64,000 nucleotides of DNA from Sphingobium sp. WTD-1 (GCF_030128825.1 NZ_CP119127.1:3957501-4021500), one strand, 5' to 3'. Shown: positions 48,699 to 57,566, numbered from the stretch's first letter. A program made the numbers and translations. Notes: generated from the sequence alone by a model not told the origin.

Positions 48699-50102
48699 AT
48701 GGCAACCACCCTGACGCGCGACGTGGTGCGCGGCTATGGCAGCAAGGATCGACCGCTGCTGGGCGAATTATGGGATCGCGACTCGGTGGGCAATAACGCC
48801 GCCATGGCCGCGCGCGGCGACCACCAGCCCGATCGCCGCGAAATCGACTATGCCCGCTATCATGACCCGGCCTTCTTCAAGCTGGAACTGGACAAGATCT
48901 GGACCCGCCAATGGCTGTTCGCCTGCCGCGAGGAGGATATTCCCGATATCGGCGACCGTGTTCCCCTCCAGGTCGGCCCGCACAGCTATTTCATCGTCCG
49001 GTCAGGGGAGGATGAGTTCAAGGCCTTCCACAATAGCTGCCTGCATCGCGGCACCATGCTTTGCGCAAAGAAGGAATCGGCCGAGACGATCCGCTGTCCC
49101 TATCATGCCTGGGAATGGAATGTGGACGGCCGGCTGAAGCGTATCCCCAGCCATTGGGATTTCCCTGACATCACCCGCCTCAACGGATCATTGCCCGAAG
49201 TGAAGCTGGACCGCTGGGGCGGCTTCCTCTTCATCAATGCCGACAAGGATGCCGGGCCGCTGCTGGAGGCGCTGGGACCGATGCCCGAGCATTTCCGCGA
49301 TTTCCAGCCGGAGAACCGCTATACCAAGGCGCGCTTCCGCAAGCTGGTCCACGCCAATTGGAAGGCGACACAGGAAGCCTTCCAGGAATCCTATCATCTC
49401 TACGCCACCCATCCCGAAGGCGTTCCCTTCACCGGCGACAGCCAGTCGCAATATGACATCTTCACCACGCCGATGGGCGCCGTCGGGCGCGAGGCGGTGC
49501 CGTCGGCCGTGCCCAGCATGCATGCGGATTCATCGGCAACCGCACTCGCGGCGGGCATGGCCTTCGCGCAGGTGCAGCAGGTCTGGCACTATCCCAATGC
49601 TGCCATGCCCGATCTCGATCCCGACAAGGATATTCGCGCCCAGGTCGGCCAATGGGCGCGCGACGTCTATCAGGATGCCTATGGCCGCCCCAACAGTCAG
49701 CCCGACGCGGTGATGGTCGATAGCTCGCTCTATTTCCTCTACCCGCATTTCACCCTGTGGCTGTCGGAAGCGGTGCCCTTCGTCTACCAGTTCCTGCCGC
49801 ACGAGACCGACCCCGATTATTGCTATTTCGACGTCCGTCTGCTGATGCCCTGGCCCGAGGGCGAACCGCGCCCACCCGCCGCCGAAATGATCGAGATTGG
49901 CGAGCATGAGAGCATCGCGGCAATGGCACCGGCCTACAGCTTCCTGGGCATGATCTTCGATCAGGATATGAGCAATCTGCCGCTGGTGCAGCGCGGCCTG
50001 AAGGCCGCCGATCCCGCCGCGCCCCATTCGCGCCTCGGCGCCTATCAGGAGGGCATGATCCAGGCCTGGCACGAACTGATCGATCGCGACATCGCGCGCT
50101 GA
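48699..50102 (+). CDS. Rieske non-heme iron oxygenase, alpha subunit 2 (467 aa)
   Basis: The Rieske ligands are C114 and H116 (SCLHRGTMLC) and C133 and H136 (CPYHAWEW). The mononuclear iron motif is in EAFQESYHLYATH. It is a separate gene from oxygenase 1 and only moderately similar, so the two likely hydroxylate different intermediates. No beta subunit gene follows. It ends at a strong terminator and converges with the LLM flavin oxidoreductase gene. Confidence 0.9.
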   Translation: MATTLTRDVVRGYGSKDRPLLGELWDRDSVGNNAAMAARGDHQPDRREIDYARYHDPAFFKLELDKIWTRQWLFACREEDIPDIGDRVPLQVGPHSYFIVRSGEDEFKAFHNSCLHRGTMLCAKKESAETIRCPYHAWEWNVDGRLKRIPSHWDFPDITRLNGSLPEVKLDRWGGFLFINADKDAGPLLEALGPMPEHFRDFQPENRYTKARFRKLVHANWKATQEAFQESYHLYATHPEGVPFTGDSQSQYDIFTTPMGAVGREAVPSAVPSMHADSSATALAAGMAFAQVQQVWHYPNAAMPDLDPDKDIRAQVGQWARDVYQDAYGRPNSQPDAVMVDSSLYFLYPHFTLWLSEAVPFVYQFLPHETDPDYCYFDVRLLMPWPEGEPRPPAAEMIEIGEHESIAAMAPAYSFLGMIFDQDMSNLPLVQRGLKAADPAAPHSRLGAYQEGMIQAWHELIDRDIAR

Positions 50103-50120
50103 CGAACGCCTGTCCGTAAA

Positions 50121-50153
50121 AGGGGCGCCGGGCATATAGCCCGGCGCCCCTTC
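50121..50153. terminator. Bidirectional intrinsic terminator
   Basis: AAGGGGCGCCGGGC (50121-50134) and GCCCGGCGCCCCTT (50140-50153) form a perfect 14-bp stem with an ATATA loop between two converging genes, oxygenase 2 and the LLM oxidoreductase. Confidence 0.85.
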
Positions 50154-50159
50154 ATCGGG

Positions 50160-51032
50160 TCAGCGCATAACCCGGTTGGCGAAATCCTCGACGAACCGCC
50201 TTTTGTCGTCGAAGCTGGACCGCAGCACGCCCAGCGCATGGTCGATCGGCCCGACATGATGCTGGGTCACGCCCAGTTCGGCCGCCCTGTGATAATCATC
50301 GCGCGAAGGGAGCGAACCGTCTTCGTTACGAGCGAGGCCCACCATATACTGGAACGGTAGATGCGTCCGCCCCGCATCATGCCGGCCTTCCTCGATCAGC
50401 GCGATCTGCCCGGCCAGGTCCGACAGCTTGGTCGTCATCCCCATCCAGCCATCAGCGACCATGCCCGTCCGATGCAATGCCGCCGGCGCGACCGACCCCA
50501 TATAGATCGGGATGGGCGCCGCCGGGCGCGGTTCGGCAAAGGTCGGCGGAAAATCGAAAAATGCGCCATGATGCTCGACCGGCCCCTCCCCCCACAGCTT
50601 GCGCAGGATTTCCATCATCTCGACCGTGCGCGGCACGCGCGTTTTCCAGTCGACACCGGCCATGTCATATTCGTCGCGCATCCATCCGGTGCCCACGCCC
50701 ATCACGAAGCGGTCGCCGCTGATCCGGGCGAGGGTCGCAGCCGCCTTCGCCACCAGAAAGGGATTGGTCCGATTGGCCAGCACCATGATGCAGGAACCGA
50801 ACTTCAACCGGCTCGTCCGCGCAAGAACTGCGCCGCCAAAGGCAAAGATGTCGGGGAACACATAGTCCATCGGCAGTGGCGCGCGTTCGTTGGGATCATG
50901 GTCGCCCGAACCGGCGGGCAGGAACCAGTGATCGTCGCCCAGCACGCCTTCAAAGCCGATCTGTTCGGCCAGTTCGGCCAGCACCAATCCCTGCTCGGGC
51001 GGGGTATTATGTATATGCAGCCAATATTGCAT
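50160..51032 (-). CDS. LLM-class flavin-dependent oxidoreductase (290 aa)
   Basis: Bacterial-luciferase-like TIM barrel: YWLHIHNTPPEQGLVLAELA, then RLKFGSCIMVLANRTNPFLV, RISGDRFVMGVGTGWMRDEY and RTVEMMEILRKLW are all typical. Such enzymes use FMN or F420 for hydride transfer or Baeyer-Villiger-type oxygenation. The start at 51032 has GGAGAG upstream. It lies downstream of the TonB-receptor gene in the same direction, with a terminator between, so it may be partly independent. Confidence 0.85.
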   Translation of the reverse strand: MQYWLHIHNTPPEQGLVLAELAEQIGFEGVLGDDHWFLPAGSGDHDPNERAPLPMDYVFPDIFAFGGAVLARTSRLKFGSCIMVLANRTNPFLVAKAAATLARISGDRFVMGVGTGWMRDEYDMAGVDWKTRVPRTVEMMEILRKLWGEGPVEHHGAFFDFPPTFAEPRPAAPIPIYMGSVAPAALHRTGMVADGWMGMTTKLSDLAGQIALIEEGRHDAGRTHLPFQYMVGLARNEDGSLPSRDDYHRAAELGVTQHHVGPIDHALGVLRSSFDDKRRFVEDFANRVMR

Positions 51033-51055
51033 CGCGTCTCTCCGCCTCAAACGGA

Positions 51056-51086
51056 AAGGGAGCGACCATTGTCTGGTCGCTCCCTT
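51056..51086 (-). terminator. Intrinsic terminator after the TonB-dependent receptor gene
   Basis: AAGGGAGCGACCA (51056-51068) and TGGTCGCTCCCTT (51074-51086) form a perfect 13-bp stem with a TTGTC loop. On the minus strand it follows the receptor stop and leads to TTTCCGTTT. Confidence 0.85.
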
Positions 51087-51112
51087 CCCCCTTTTATCCC
51101 GATCGTCCGGCG

Positions 51113-53542
51113 TCAGAACTTGAAGACAAGTTCACCACCATAGGTGCGCGGCGCACCCGGCGCAGACGAGAAGGCAGAGCCCGACGCCTGGGCATAATAG
51201 TTGATGTTATATTTCCGGTTGGTGATGTTCTTCATCCAGAAGCGGAGCTGGACGTTATCCCAGCTCTCCGGCGTCACGCCGATCGCCCCATCCAGAATGA
51301 AGCGCGCCCGCTCCTTGATCAGATTGTCGGCGTCCCAATTGAAATTGCTCGACCAGTTGCCGTTCATGTCCAGGTTGACTTCGCCAAAACCGTTGATTTC
51401 GGTATTATAGGTAAAGCCGCCGCTGAACTTCCACTTCGACGCATAGGGCATGCGATGCCCGCTGCAGTTGATGTTGATCTGGTCCAGATTGCCCGGCGCC
51501 GTCGGCGAATAGACATAGGATGCGCAATCCAGCCCGCCATCGCCATCGACATCGCCAAAGTCGCGATATTTGGCATCGAGATAGGTGCCACCCAGGCGCA
51601 GCGTCAGCCCCTGCGCGACCACCGCCGTCGCATCGAACTCGACGCCCTTGGTCCGGGCGGAGCCGGCATTCTTCAGGAACACCAGGCCGTTACGCTGGGC
51701 CAGGATCTGCGGGTTCGACAGGTCGTTCCAGAAACCGGCAATGTTCAGGCGGACCCGGCGGTCGAACAATTCGGTCTTCAGGCCGACCTCATAAGTGTCC
51801 ACCACTTCCGGCTGCAACGCCTTCTGATCCAGCGGTAAGGTATTGAAAGTGCCTGCCTTGTAGCCCCGGCTATAGGTCGCATAGGCCATGATGTCGTCAG
51901 TGAACTTGTGATCGACGGTTCCCTTGTAGGTCCATTTCTTGAAGGTGCGACTGGCGTTGGGATTGTCACCATCCACGATGCTGATACCCAGCGGTCCGCC
52001 GAAGTCATTATTCTCGTCGAACTGCTGCGCCCGCAGCACGAACGGGTCCGGCCCGAACACGCCTGGGAAGAAATGCACATCGGTAGAACCGTGGCCCGCA
52101 ACCTTGTCGACCGTGTAGCGCAGGCCGCCGGTGATATTCGTCATCTCGCCCAGCGGCACGGTCACCTGTCCAAAGCCGGCATAGGATTTGACCTTCTGCT
52201 GACCGAGTATCCGGATATAGTCGATGCCATTGGCATTCTGACCGGGACCACCGATGATGGTCGGGTTGAAGCCACCGTCCGCGTTGAGATAATAGGCACC
52301 CAGGATCCAGTTTATCTTGCTCGCCGCCTTGGACTTGAGCTGGAATTCCTGGGAGAACTGCTTGTCGACGATGTTCAGATCATAGACCAGCCAGTCATAA
52401 TCCGAATAGTTGCCCGATGAATGATAGAGTTCCTTATTCTTGCGATAGGCGCTGATGCTGACGAAGTCGGCAAAATTGCCCAATTCCTGGTCGATGCGCG
52501 CCGACACACCCCAGCCTTCCGACTGATCATATTGTTCTTCGGCCAGCGACACATCGTAGAAGTCGAGCGGCGGCAAGACCTGAGAAGGAACCGGTGCATT
52601 GGGAATGGCGCCGGCGCCATTATGGGCCGGATCGGGCGAGCCGCCGACGGTCCCTGGGAAAGGCCGGGAATAGATGCCGATCTGGCTCCAGCTATTCTGA
52701 TAATAGCCGATCAGCTTGATCGCCGTGGTATCGGTCGGTTCCCACAATATCTTGCCGCGCAGGCTGACGCTGTGGCCCTTCCAATAATCGTCGCCGCCCG
52801 GCTGATAGCCCTTGGACGTGTCGAGCTGGTCGACCAGTTTCTTGTTCCGGCCCCAACCCTGATCCTGATTGTGCCAGCTGAACGCAAAATTGGCCGCCAG
52901 CCGATCGGTGATCGGCATGTTGCCATAGAATTTCAGATCCATCGTCTCGTAATTGGCATAGCCCATCCGGGCTTCCATTTCTGCGTTCTGGCTCGGGTCC
53001 TTGGTATAGATGGAGATCACGCCACCCGAGGCATTACGGCCGAACAATGTACCCTGCGGCCCCTTGAGCACTTCCACCCGGTCGACGCTGACCAGATCGA
53101 AAAAGGGCGCCGACGCGCGCACGAAATAGACGTCGTCGATATAGACCGGGACGCTCGCCTCATTGCCCGATGTCGTGACCGGATTGCCGATGCCGCGGAT
53201 GAAGGTCGTCACCGTGCCGGTCGCCATACCGATCTGCAACGCGGGGTCGACGCGGCTGAGTTCCTGGACGTTGGTGATGCCCTGCGATACCAGCGCTTCA
53301 CCCGATACGGCGGTGACCGAAAGCGGCGTATCCTGCACATTCTGCGCGCGCTTCTGCGCGGTGACGACGATGTCCTGAAGCTGGTAAGTTTCCTGCGGTT
53401 GCGCCTGGGGGGCTGCGGCTTCCACCTGCGCCAGTGCGGACGGCGCAAACGCCATCACGCCGGCGATTGCCGCGCCCCCCCGCATCAGCCTGCTCCGCAG
53501 CGGCACAGAACGGCGCACAGAATTAATGGATGCTCCAGACAT
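51113..53542 (-). CDS. TonB-dependent outer-membrane receptor (809 aa)
   Basis: A signal peptide (GGAAIAGVMAFAPSALAQ) is followed by the plug domain (QLQDIVVTAQKRAQNVQDTP, SGEALVSQGITNVQEL) and a 22-stranded beta barrel ending in the aromatic YGGELVFKF. The barrel has the sphingomonad-type layout used for uptake of hydrophobic and plant-derived compounds rather than siderophores, though substrate cannot be read. Three in-frame ATGs follow a GGAGG; the third (53542) has the best spacing. A second-form operator lies about 175 bases upstream. Confidence 0.9.
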   Translation of the reverse strand: MSGASINSVRRSVPLRSRLMRGGAAIAGVMAFAPSALAQVEAAAPQAQPQETYQLQDIVVTAQKRAQNVQDTPLSVTAVSGEALVSQGITNVQELSRVDPALQIGMATGTVTTFIRGIGNPVTTSGNEASVPVYIDDVYFVRASAPFFDLVSVDRVEVLKGPQGTLFGRNASGGVISIYTKDPSQNAEMEARMGYANYETMDLKFYGNMPITDRLAANFAFSWHNQDQGWGRNKKLVDQLDTSKGYQPGGDDYWKGHSVSLRGKILWEPTDTTAIKLIGYYQNSWSQIGIYSRPFPGTVGGSPDPAHNGAGAIPNAPVPSQVLPPLDFYDVSLAEEQYDQSEGWGVSARIDQELGNFADFVSISAYRKNKELYHSSGNYSDYDWLVYDLNIVDKQFSQEFQLKSKAASKINWILGAYYLNADGGFNPTIIGGPGQNANGIDYIRILGQQKVKSYAGFGQVTVPLGEMTNITGGLRYTVDKVAGHGSTDVHFFPGVFGPDPFVLRAQQFDENNDFGGPLGISIVDGDNPNASRTFKKWTYKGTVDHKFTDDIMAYATYSRGYKAGTFNTLPLDQKALQPEVVDTYEVGLKTELFDRRVRLNIAGFWNDLSNPQILAQRNGLVFLKNAGSARTKGVEFDATAVVAQGLTLRLGGTYLDAKYRDFGDVDGDGGLDCASYVYSPTAPGNLDQININCSGHRMPYASKWKFSGGFTYNTEINGFGEVNLDMNGNWSSNFNWDADNLIKERARFILDGAIGVTPESWDNVQLRFWMKNITNRKYNINYYAQASGSAFSSAPGAPRTYGGELVFKF

Positions 53543-53715
53543 CATCATCCTCCCTCAATTTTCGACATATATTCAGAAATGCGATTATGTTTTTTCCGCA
53601 TTCCGGATTTTCGACGTTCCAGAATCATTCTGGAAAATGTCCCTCGTCTCATTCGAGCATCCAATGCGGCCCCGAAATGCGACTTAGGCTTATTCAGTAT
53701 CGAACGCTCTTATAT

Positions 53716-53727
53716 CGTATGCATGCG
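53716..53727. promoter_or_regulatory. Second-form operator CGTATGCATGCG before the TonB receptor
   Basis: CGTATGCATGCG shares GTATGCATGC exactly with the site at 57629-57638. This is the second sub-type of the recurring motif. It is the only motif copy in the 280-base region upstream of the receptor, which otherwise holds AT-rich sequence and no gene. Confidence 0.5.
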
Positions 53728-53822
53728 CACTTATAAAGCAAACCTCTTCCCGGTCAATGGGCAAAGCCGCAAATCTCATTGCCTCGGGTCAATGCATCGT
53801 TGGCGTGACGCAAATGTCGCAG

Positions 53823-54707
53823 TCAGGCGGGATCGCAGAAATGGACGGGCTGCGACCAGGGAAAGAAATCGGGCATGTCACGTGACACCCGGTCGGGGAA
53901 ATCGGGCATCCGCTTGGCGAGAAAGCTGTCGACCCCTTCGGCCATGTCGCCAGCACGGGCGCGCGCATGAATCCCCCGGCTTTCAATCCTGTGCGCTTCC
54001 ATCGGATGGAGCATGCCCATGGATTGCCACAGCATCTGCCGGGTCAGCGCGACCGACACCGGCGCCGCATTGGCGCTGATCGTGGCGGCCAGTGCCCGCG
54101 CGGCAGGAATCAGTTCGTCGACGGGATGAAGCGATCGCACCAGCCCCTTGGCCAATGCCTCCGACGCCGGAAAGGTCGCCCCGGTCAGCATCCATTCCAG
54201 CGCCGTGGGCAAGCCTACGATGCGCGGCAGGAACCAGCTTGAGGCCGACTCGGGCACGATGCCACGACGGGTGAAGGGCAGCGCGAATTTCGCGTCCTGC
54301 GCCGCCAGCCGGAAATCGGCCGCCAGCGCCATGGTGACGCCCATGCCCGCCGCCGACCCGTTGAAGGCGACGATGACGGGTTTCAGGCAATCATAGATCC
54401 GCAAGCTGATCAGACCGCCAAAATCGCGATTTTCAGGGCCCGACCAGTCGACCTCGCCTGCGTCGGGCTGCCGCGTGGACAAGGATGAGCCAGCCGCCGA
54501 CAGGTCCGCGCCCGCACAGAACGCCCGCCCCGCCCCCGTAATGATGACCACGCGAATATCGTCATCCACATCGATCCGGTCGAACAGCGCCACCAGATCC
54601 CGCGCCATCGACCGGGTGAAGGCATTCAGCCGGTCGGGACGGTCGAACAGGATCGTCGCCACATGGTCGCGCAGGTCGAGCCGGAAATGCTCCGGTACGG
54701 CGTTCAT
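53823..54707 (-). CDS. Enoyl-CoA hydratase/isomerase 2 (294 aa)
   Basis: A crotonase-fold enzyme: VATILFDRPDRLNAFTRSMA, AGRAFCAGADLSA as the oxyanion segment, FNGSAAGMGVTMALAADF, and FALPFTRRGIVPESASSW, where the catalytic Glu position carries Glu in VPESAS. A hydratase is likely. It follows DUF7064-like paralogue 5 with a gap of 13 bases and may be cotranscribed with it. The start at 54707 precedes MNAVPEHFRL. Confidence 0.86.
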   Translation of the reverse strand: MNAVPEHFRLDLRDHVATILFDRPDRLNAFTRSMARDLVALFDRIDVDDDIRVVIITGAGRAFCAGADLSAAGSSLSTRQPDAGEVDWSGPENRDFGGLISLRIYDCLKPVIVAFNGSAAGMGVTMALAADFRLAAQDAKFALPFTRRGIVPESASSWFLPRIVGLPTALEWMLTGATFPASEALAKGLVRSLHPVDELIPAARALAATISANAAPVSVALTRQMLWQSMGMLHPMEAHRIESRGIHARARAGDMAEGVDSFLAKRMPDFPDRVSRDMPDFFPWSQPVHFCDPA

Positions 54708-54720
54708 CACCCCGCCCCCG

Positions 54721-55680
54721 TCATGCATCCATCAGCGCGCCGATTTCGACATTGGCGAGCCCCTCCTCCCCCGTCTCCTCACACCGCACCCGGCACATAT
54801 TCTCGACATTGAGATAGACTTTGGCGCCCGGCTTCTGTGAATGCAGCGGCAGGCGGGCAAAGGAATTGCCGACATCGGCGACCAGCGTGAACCGCTCCCC
54901 GCCCAATGTCGTCGCGCGGAAAATCACGGTGTCCGGCATGCCCTCGGGGCCCTGCCCGACATGCTCGATCGTGAGCACCTTGATCACCTCATTGCCCTCG
55001 GGCCGGGCGATATAGCCTTCCGCCGTCCTGTTCTCCGGCCGGATGACGTTGCGCACCTGCATCAGGTGGAAGCCCATGGACGGGAAGTTGAAGAAGGCCC
55101 AGACATGGTCCAGCGTCATCTGATCGTTGCGCATGCCCCAGCTATGGTCGCGATAGCCCGATCCATCGACGGCGATCGACGTCCCCGCCCAATCACCCGC
55201 CTTGAAATCGATCTGGCCGGTCGCGTTCATGCACTGGCCCTGATGGCGAAAGCTGTTGCGCTCGAACGCGGTATTTTCCGAGATCGAAAACCAGTCCGGA
55301 TTGACGTCGGCACAGGCCTGGAAATCGAACAGGTGCATGCGCCGGGTGAAATGCAGCACAGCGGAAAGATTGTCGTCCTCGAACGCCACCCGAAACTCCG
55401 TCTGGGGCTTGAGAAAGTCGAGGGTCAGCCCGCCATAATGGAGCTGCTTCTGGTGCTCGAAGGGCGACGGCATCGCCACTTCCTTGCCGCTCACGATCGT
55501 CTGCCCCTTGTGGAGGACGGTGAAGGACGCAAAGGCGCGATCATAGGTCGGCTCGGCGGTGCAATGGGCCAGGCAGCACAGGTCGCGATCGGGGTCCATG
55601 AAGACCCAGAAATAATTCTCCTTCCAGCGCAGCCAGGCACGAGTCGGCACCGTATGGGGATAATCCTCGTGCAACAGCAT
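54721..55680 (-). CDS. DUF7064/7065-like protein, paralogue 5 (319 aa)
   Basis: The family motif is RDHSWG at 177-182, preceded by TSIAVDGSGYRDH. GGAGAG lies upstream of the ATG at 55680. It is the smallest of the five, with a clear beta-rich N-terminal half (WFVF-type WVFMDPDRDLCCLAH). It begins an operon with enoyl-CoA hydratase 2 and diverges from marR2. The paralogue number within one block is unusual. Confidence 0.65.
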   Translation of the reverse strand: MLLHEDYPHTVPTRAWLRWKENYFWVFMDPDRDLCCLAHCTAEPTYDRAFASFTVLHKGQTIVSGKEVAMPSPFEHQKQLHYGGLTLDFLKPQTEFRVAFEDDNLSAVLHFTRRMHLFDFQACADVNPDWFSISENTAFERNSFRHQGQCMNATGQIDFKAGDWAGTSIAVDGSGYRDHSWGMRNDQMTLDHVWAFFNFPSMGFHLMQVRNVIRPENRTAEGYIARPEGNEVIKVLTIEHVGQGPEGMPDTVIFRATTLGGERFTLVADVGNSFARLPLHSQKPGAKVYLNVENMCRVRCEETGEEGLANVEIGALMDA

Positions 55681-55725
55681 GCGCGCTCTCCTGGCTGTGG
55701 CTCGATCGCATCGGCCTTTGCAATT

Positions 55726-55743
55726 TAGTATGATAGCATATTA
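55726..55743. promoter_or_regulatory. Operator-like site between paralogue 5 and marR2
   Basis: TTAGTATGATAGCATATT contains TATGATAGCATA, one base different from the palindrome TATGCTAGCATA. A direct repeat of TATCATGC follows at 55776 and 55788, twelve bases apart. Confidence 0.6.
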
Positions 55744-55828
55744 TAAATTTGCAACCCATCCGCCCATTAGGATGGTATCATGCGTACTATCATGCCAGAC
55801 AGATCGCATATTCAGGGACAAACCGGCC

Positions 55829-56341
55829 ATGGCTTCACGGCAGAAAGCACCCAAGAACAAGGCGCAGGACAATCCCGAAAGTGATGCGCCACGCCCTGTC
55901 GTCAAGCCGTTCCGCTTCGGTTTTCTGGTCCATGACGTCTCGCGCATGCGCCGCACCCTGTTCGACGAGGTGATGCGCTCTCGCGGTGTCACCCGATCGC
56001 AATGGTCGGTGCTGGCAACCCTGTCGCGGGTCGGCCGCGACGGCATGATGCAGGTCGATCTGTCGCGGCATATGGACGTCGGCAAGGTGACGATCGGCGG
56101 CCTGATCGACCGGCTGGAAGCGGCCGGCCTGGTCGAACGCCGACTGGATGTCGACGATCGCCGCGCGCGCCGGGTGTTCATCACTGCCAAGGGCTTCGAG
56201 GTCATCGCCGAGATGCAGAAGGTCGGCAACAAGCTCAACAAGTCCATCCTTGCTGGCGTCCCGGCCGAGCATCAGCGCATCACCGAAGAAACGCTGGCGC
56301 AGGTCAAATTGAACATCCGCCAGATGCTCCAGGAACAGTGA
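55829..56341 (+). CDS. MarR-family transcriptional regulator 2 (170 aa)
   Basis: A paralogue of the first marR. Both show the FGFLVHDVSRMRRTLFDEV-type N-terminal segment, VTRSQWSVLATLSRVGRDG, the helix MDVGKVTIGGLIDRL and the wing VDDRRARRVFITAKG. The start at 55829 is chosen because upstream in-frame ATGs lie within the operator region. It is followed after 10 bases by enoyl-CoA hydratase 3, and its promoter carries operator-like sites, so autoregulation is likely. Confidence 0.9.
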   Translation: MASRQKAPKNKAQDNPESDAPRPVVKPFRFGFLVHDVSRMRRTLFDEVMRSRGVTRSQWSVLATLSRVGRDGMMQVDLSRHMDVGKVTIGGLIDRLEAAGLVERRLDVDDRRARRVFITAKGFEVIAEMQKVGNKLNKSILAGVPAEHQRITEETLAQVKLNIRQMLQEQ

Positions 56342-56351
56342 ACAGACGATC

Positions 56352-57146
56352 ATGACCATGAAGGAAGAGCGCTGCGATTTTCATGCGCTGACGATCGCGG
56401 ACGGCATCGCCATCCTGACCCTGGACCGCAGCGACCGCATGAACGCGCTGCATCCCGCAGCGCATCATGAACTGGCCGCCGTGTTCGACCGCCTGCCGAC
56501 GCTGCCCGACGTGCGCGTCGTCATCGTCACCGGCGCGGGCGACCGCGCCTTCTGCGCGGGATACGACCTCAAGGACAATCTGGAAACCGGCGTCATGGAA
56601 CTGGCGCCGACCGGCTTTGCCGGTTTCAATGGCCGTACCGACTATCCGCTGCCGGTGATCGCGGCGGTCAACGGCATGGCCTTTGGCGGCGGATTTGAGC
56701 TGGCGCTAGCCTGCGATTTCATCATCGCCGCCGACACCGCCAGCTTCGCCCTACCCGAACCCAGGGTCGGCTGGGCGGCGCTGGGCGGCGGCATCCAGCG
56801 CCTGCCGCGCGCAGTGGGGATGAAGCGGGCGATGGACATCATCCTGACCGGCCGCACCGTCCACGCCGCCGAAGCCCATGCCATCGGCCTTGTCAGCGAA
56901 ATTGTCAGGCCCGACCAGTTGATCAACAGCGCACGAAGTTGGGCCGCGCAGATCGTCGCCTGCGCCCCGCTCGCCATTCGCTGCTCGAAACAGGCGGCCT
57001 ATGCCAGCTTCGACCTGCCCGATCTCGCCGCCGCACTCGATATCGCCAATCACCCGCTTGGCCAGACCGTGATGGACAGCGCCGACGGCGTGGAAGGCAA
57101 GCGCGCTTTTGTCGAGCGCCGCACACCGCGTTGGAGCGGTCGCTAG
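56352..57146 (+). CDS. Enoyl-CoA hydratase/isomerase 3 (264 aa)
   Basis: Crotonase-fold: IAILTLDRSDRMNALHPAAH, DRAFCAGYDLKDN as the oxyanion segment, AFGGGFELALACDF, and LPEPRVGWAALGGG, with the second catalytic position occupied by Glu-Pro rather than a typical hydratase Glu. Thus the reaction could be hydration, isomerisation or a ring-opening. It lies in an operon after marR2 with the LEH-like protein. Confidence 0.87.
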   Translation: MTMKEERCDFHALTIADGIAILTLDRSDRMNALHPAAHHELAAVFDRLPTLPDVRVVIVTGAGDRAFCAGYDLKDNLETGVMELAPTGFAGFNGRTDYPLPVIAAVNGMAFGGGFELALACDFIIAADTASFALPEPRVGWAALGGGIQRLPRAVGMKRAMDIILTGRTVHAAEAHAIGLVSEIVRPDQLINSARSWAAQIVACAPLAIRCSKQAAYASFDLPDLAAALDIANHPLGQTVMDSADGVEGKRAFVERRTPRWSGR

Positions 57147-57176
57147 GGCACCACAAACCCCAAGGGAGAGACAAGC

Positions 57177-57566
57177 ATGTCCACCACCAATCAGGATCGA
57201 GTCCTGGCCTTCATCGACCTGTGGAACCGCCGCGACCTCGACGGCCTGCTCGCGGCGATGGCGCCCGACTGCGTCTATCATAATATCCCCTGGGCGCCGC
57301 TGGTCGGCCATGCCGCGATCCGCGAGGGCCTGTCCCTGTTCGTCGCCGACGCCGCCGAGATAGACTGGCAGGTCCGGCACATCGCCCAGGGCGCCGACGG
57401 CCTGGTCCTGACCGAGCGACTGGACCGCTTTCTGCTGGCCGGCCAATGGCTGGAAATGCCGGTCATGGGCATCTTCCAGTTGCGCGAAGGCCTGATCACC
57501 CATTGGCGCGACTATTTCGATTCGGCCCAGTTCCAGGCGGCGATGGCGACCCTCAACCAGGTCTGA
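57177..57566 (+). CDS. Limonene-1,2-epoxide hydrolase-like protein (129 aa)
   Basis: The small SnoaL/LEH fold with the full catalytic set: Tyr34 and Asn36 in VYHNIPW, Arg81 and Asp83 in TERLDRF, and Asp112 in HWRDYFD, matching Tyr53, Asn55, Arg99, Asp101 and Asp132 of Rhodococcus limonene epoxide hydrolase in order and near spacing. It would hydrolyse a cyclic epoxide to a diol without a covalent intermediate. Together with the second, unrelated epoxide hydrolase at 31686, this points to an epoxide intermediate. The gene follows enoyl-CoA hydratase 3 after 30 bases. Confidence 0.83.
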   Translation: MSTTNQDRVLAFIDLWNRRDLDGLLAAMAPDCVYHNIPWAPLVGHAAIREGLSLFVADAAEIDWQVRHIAQGADGLVLTERLDRFLLAGQWLEMPVMGIFQLREGLITHWRDYFDSAQFQAAMATLNQV

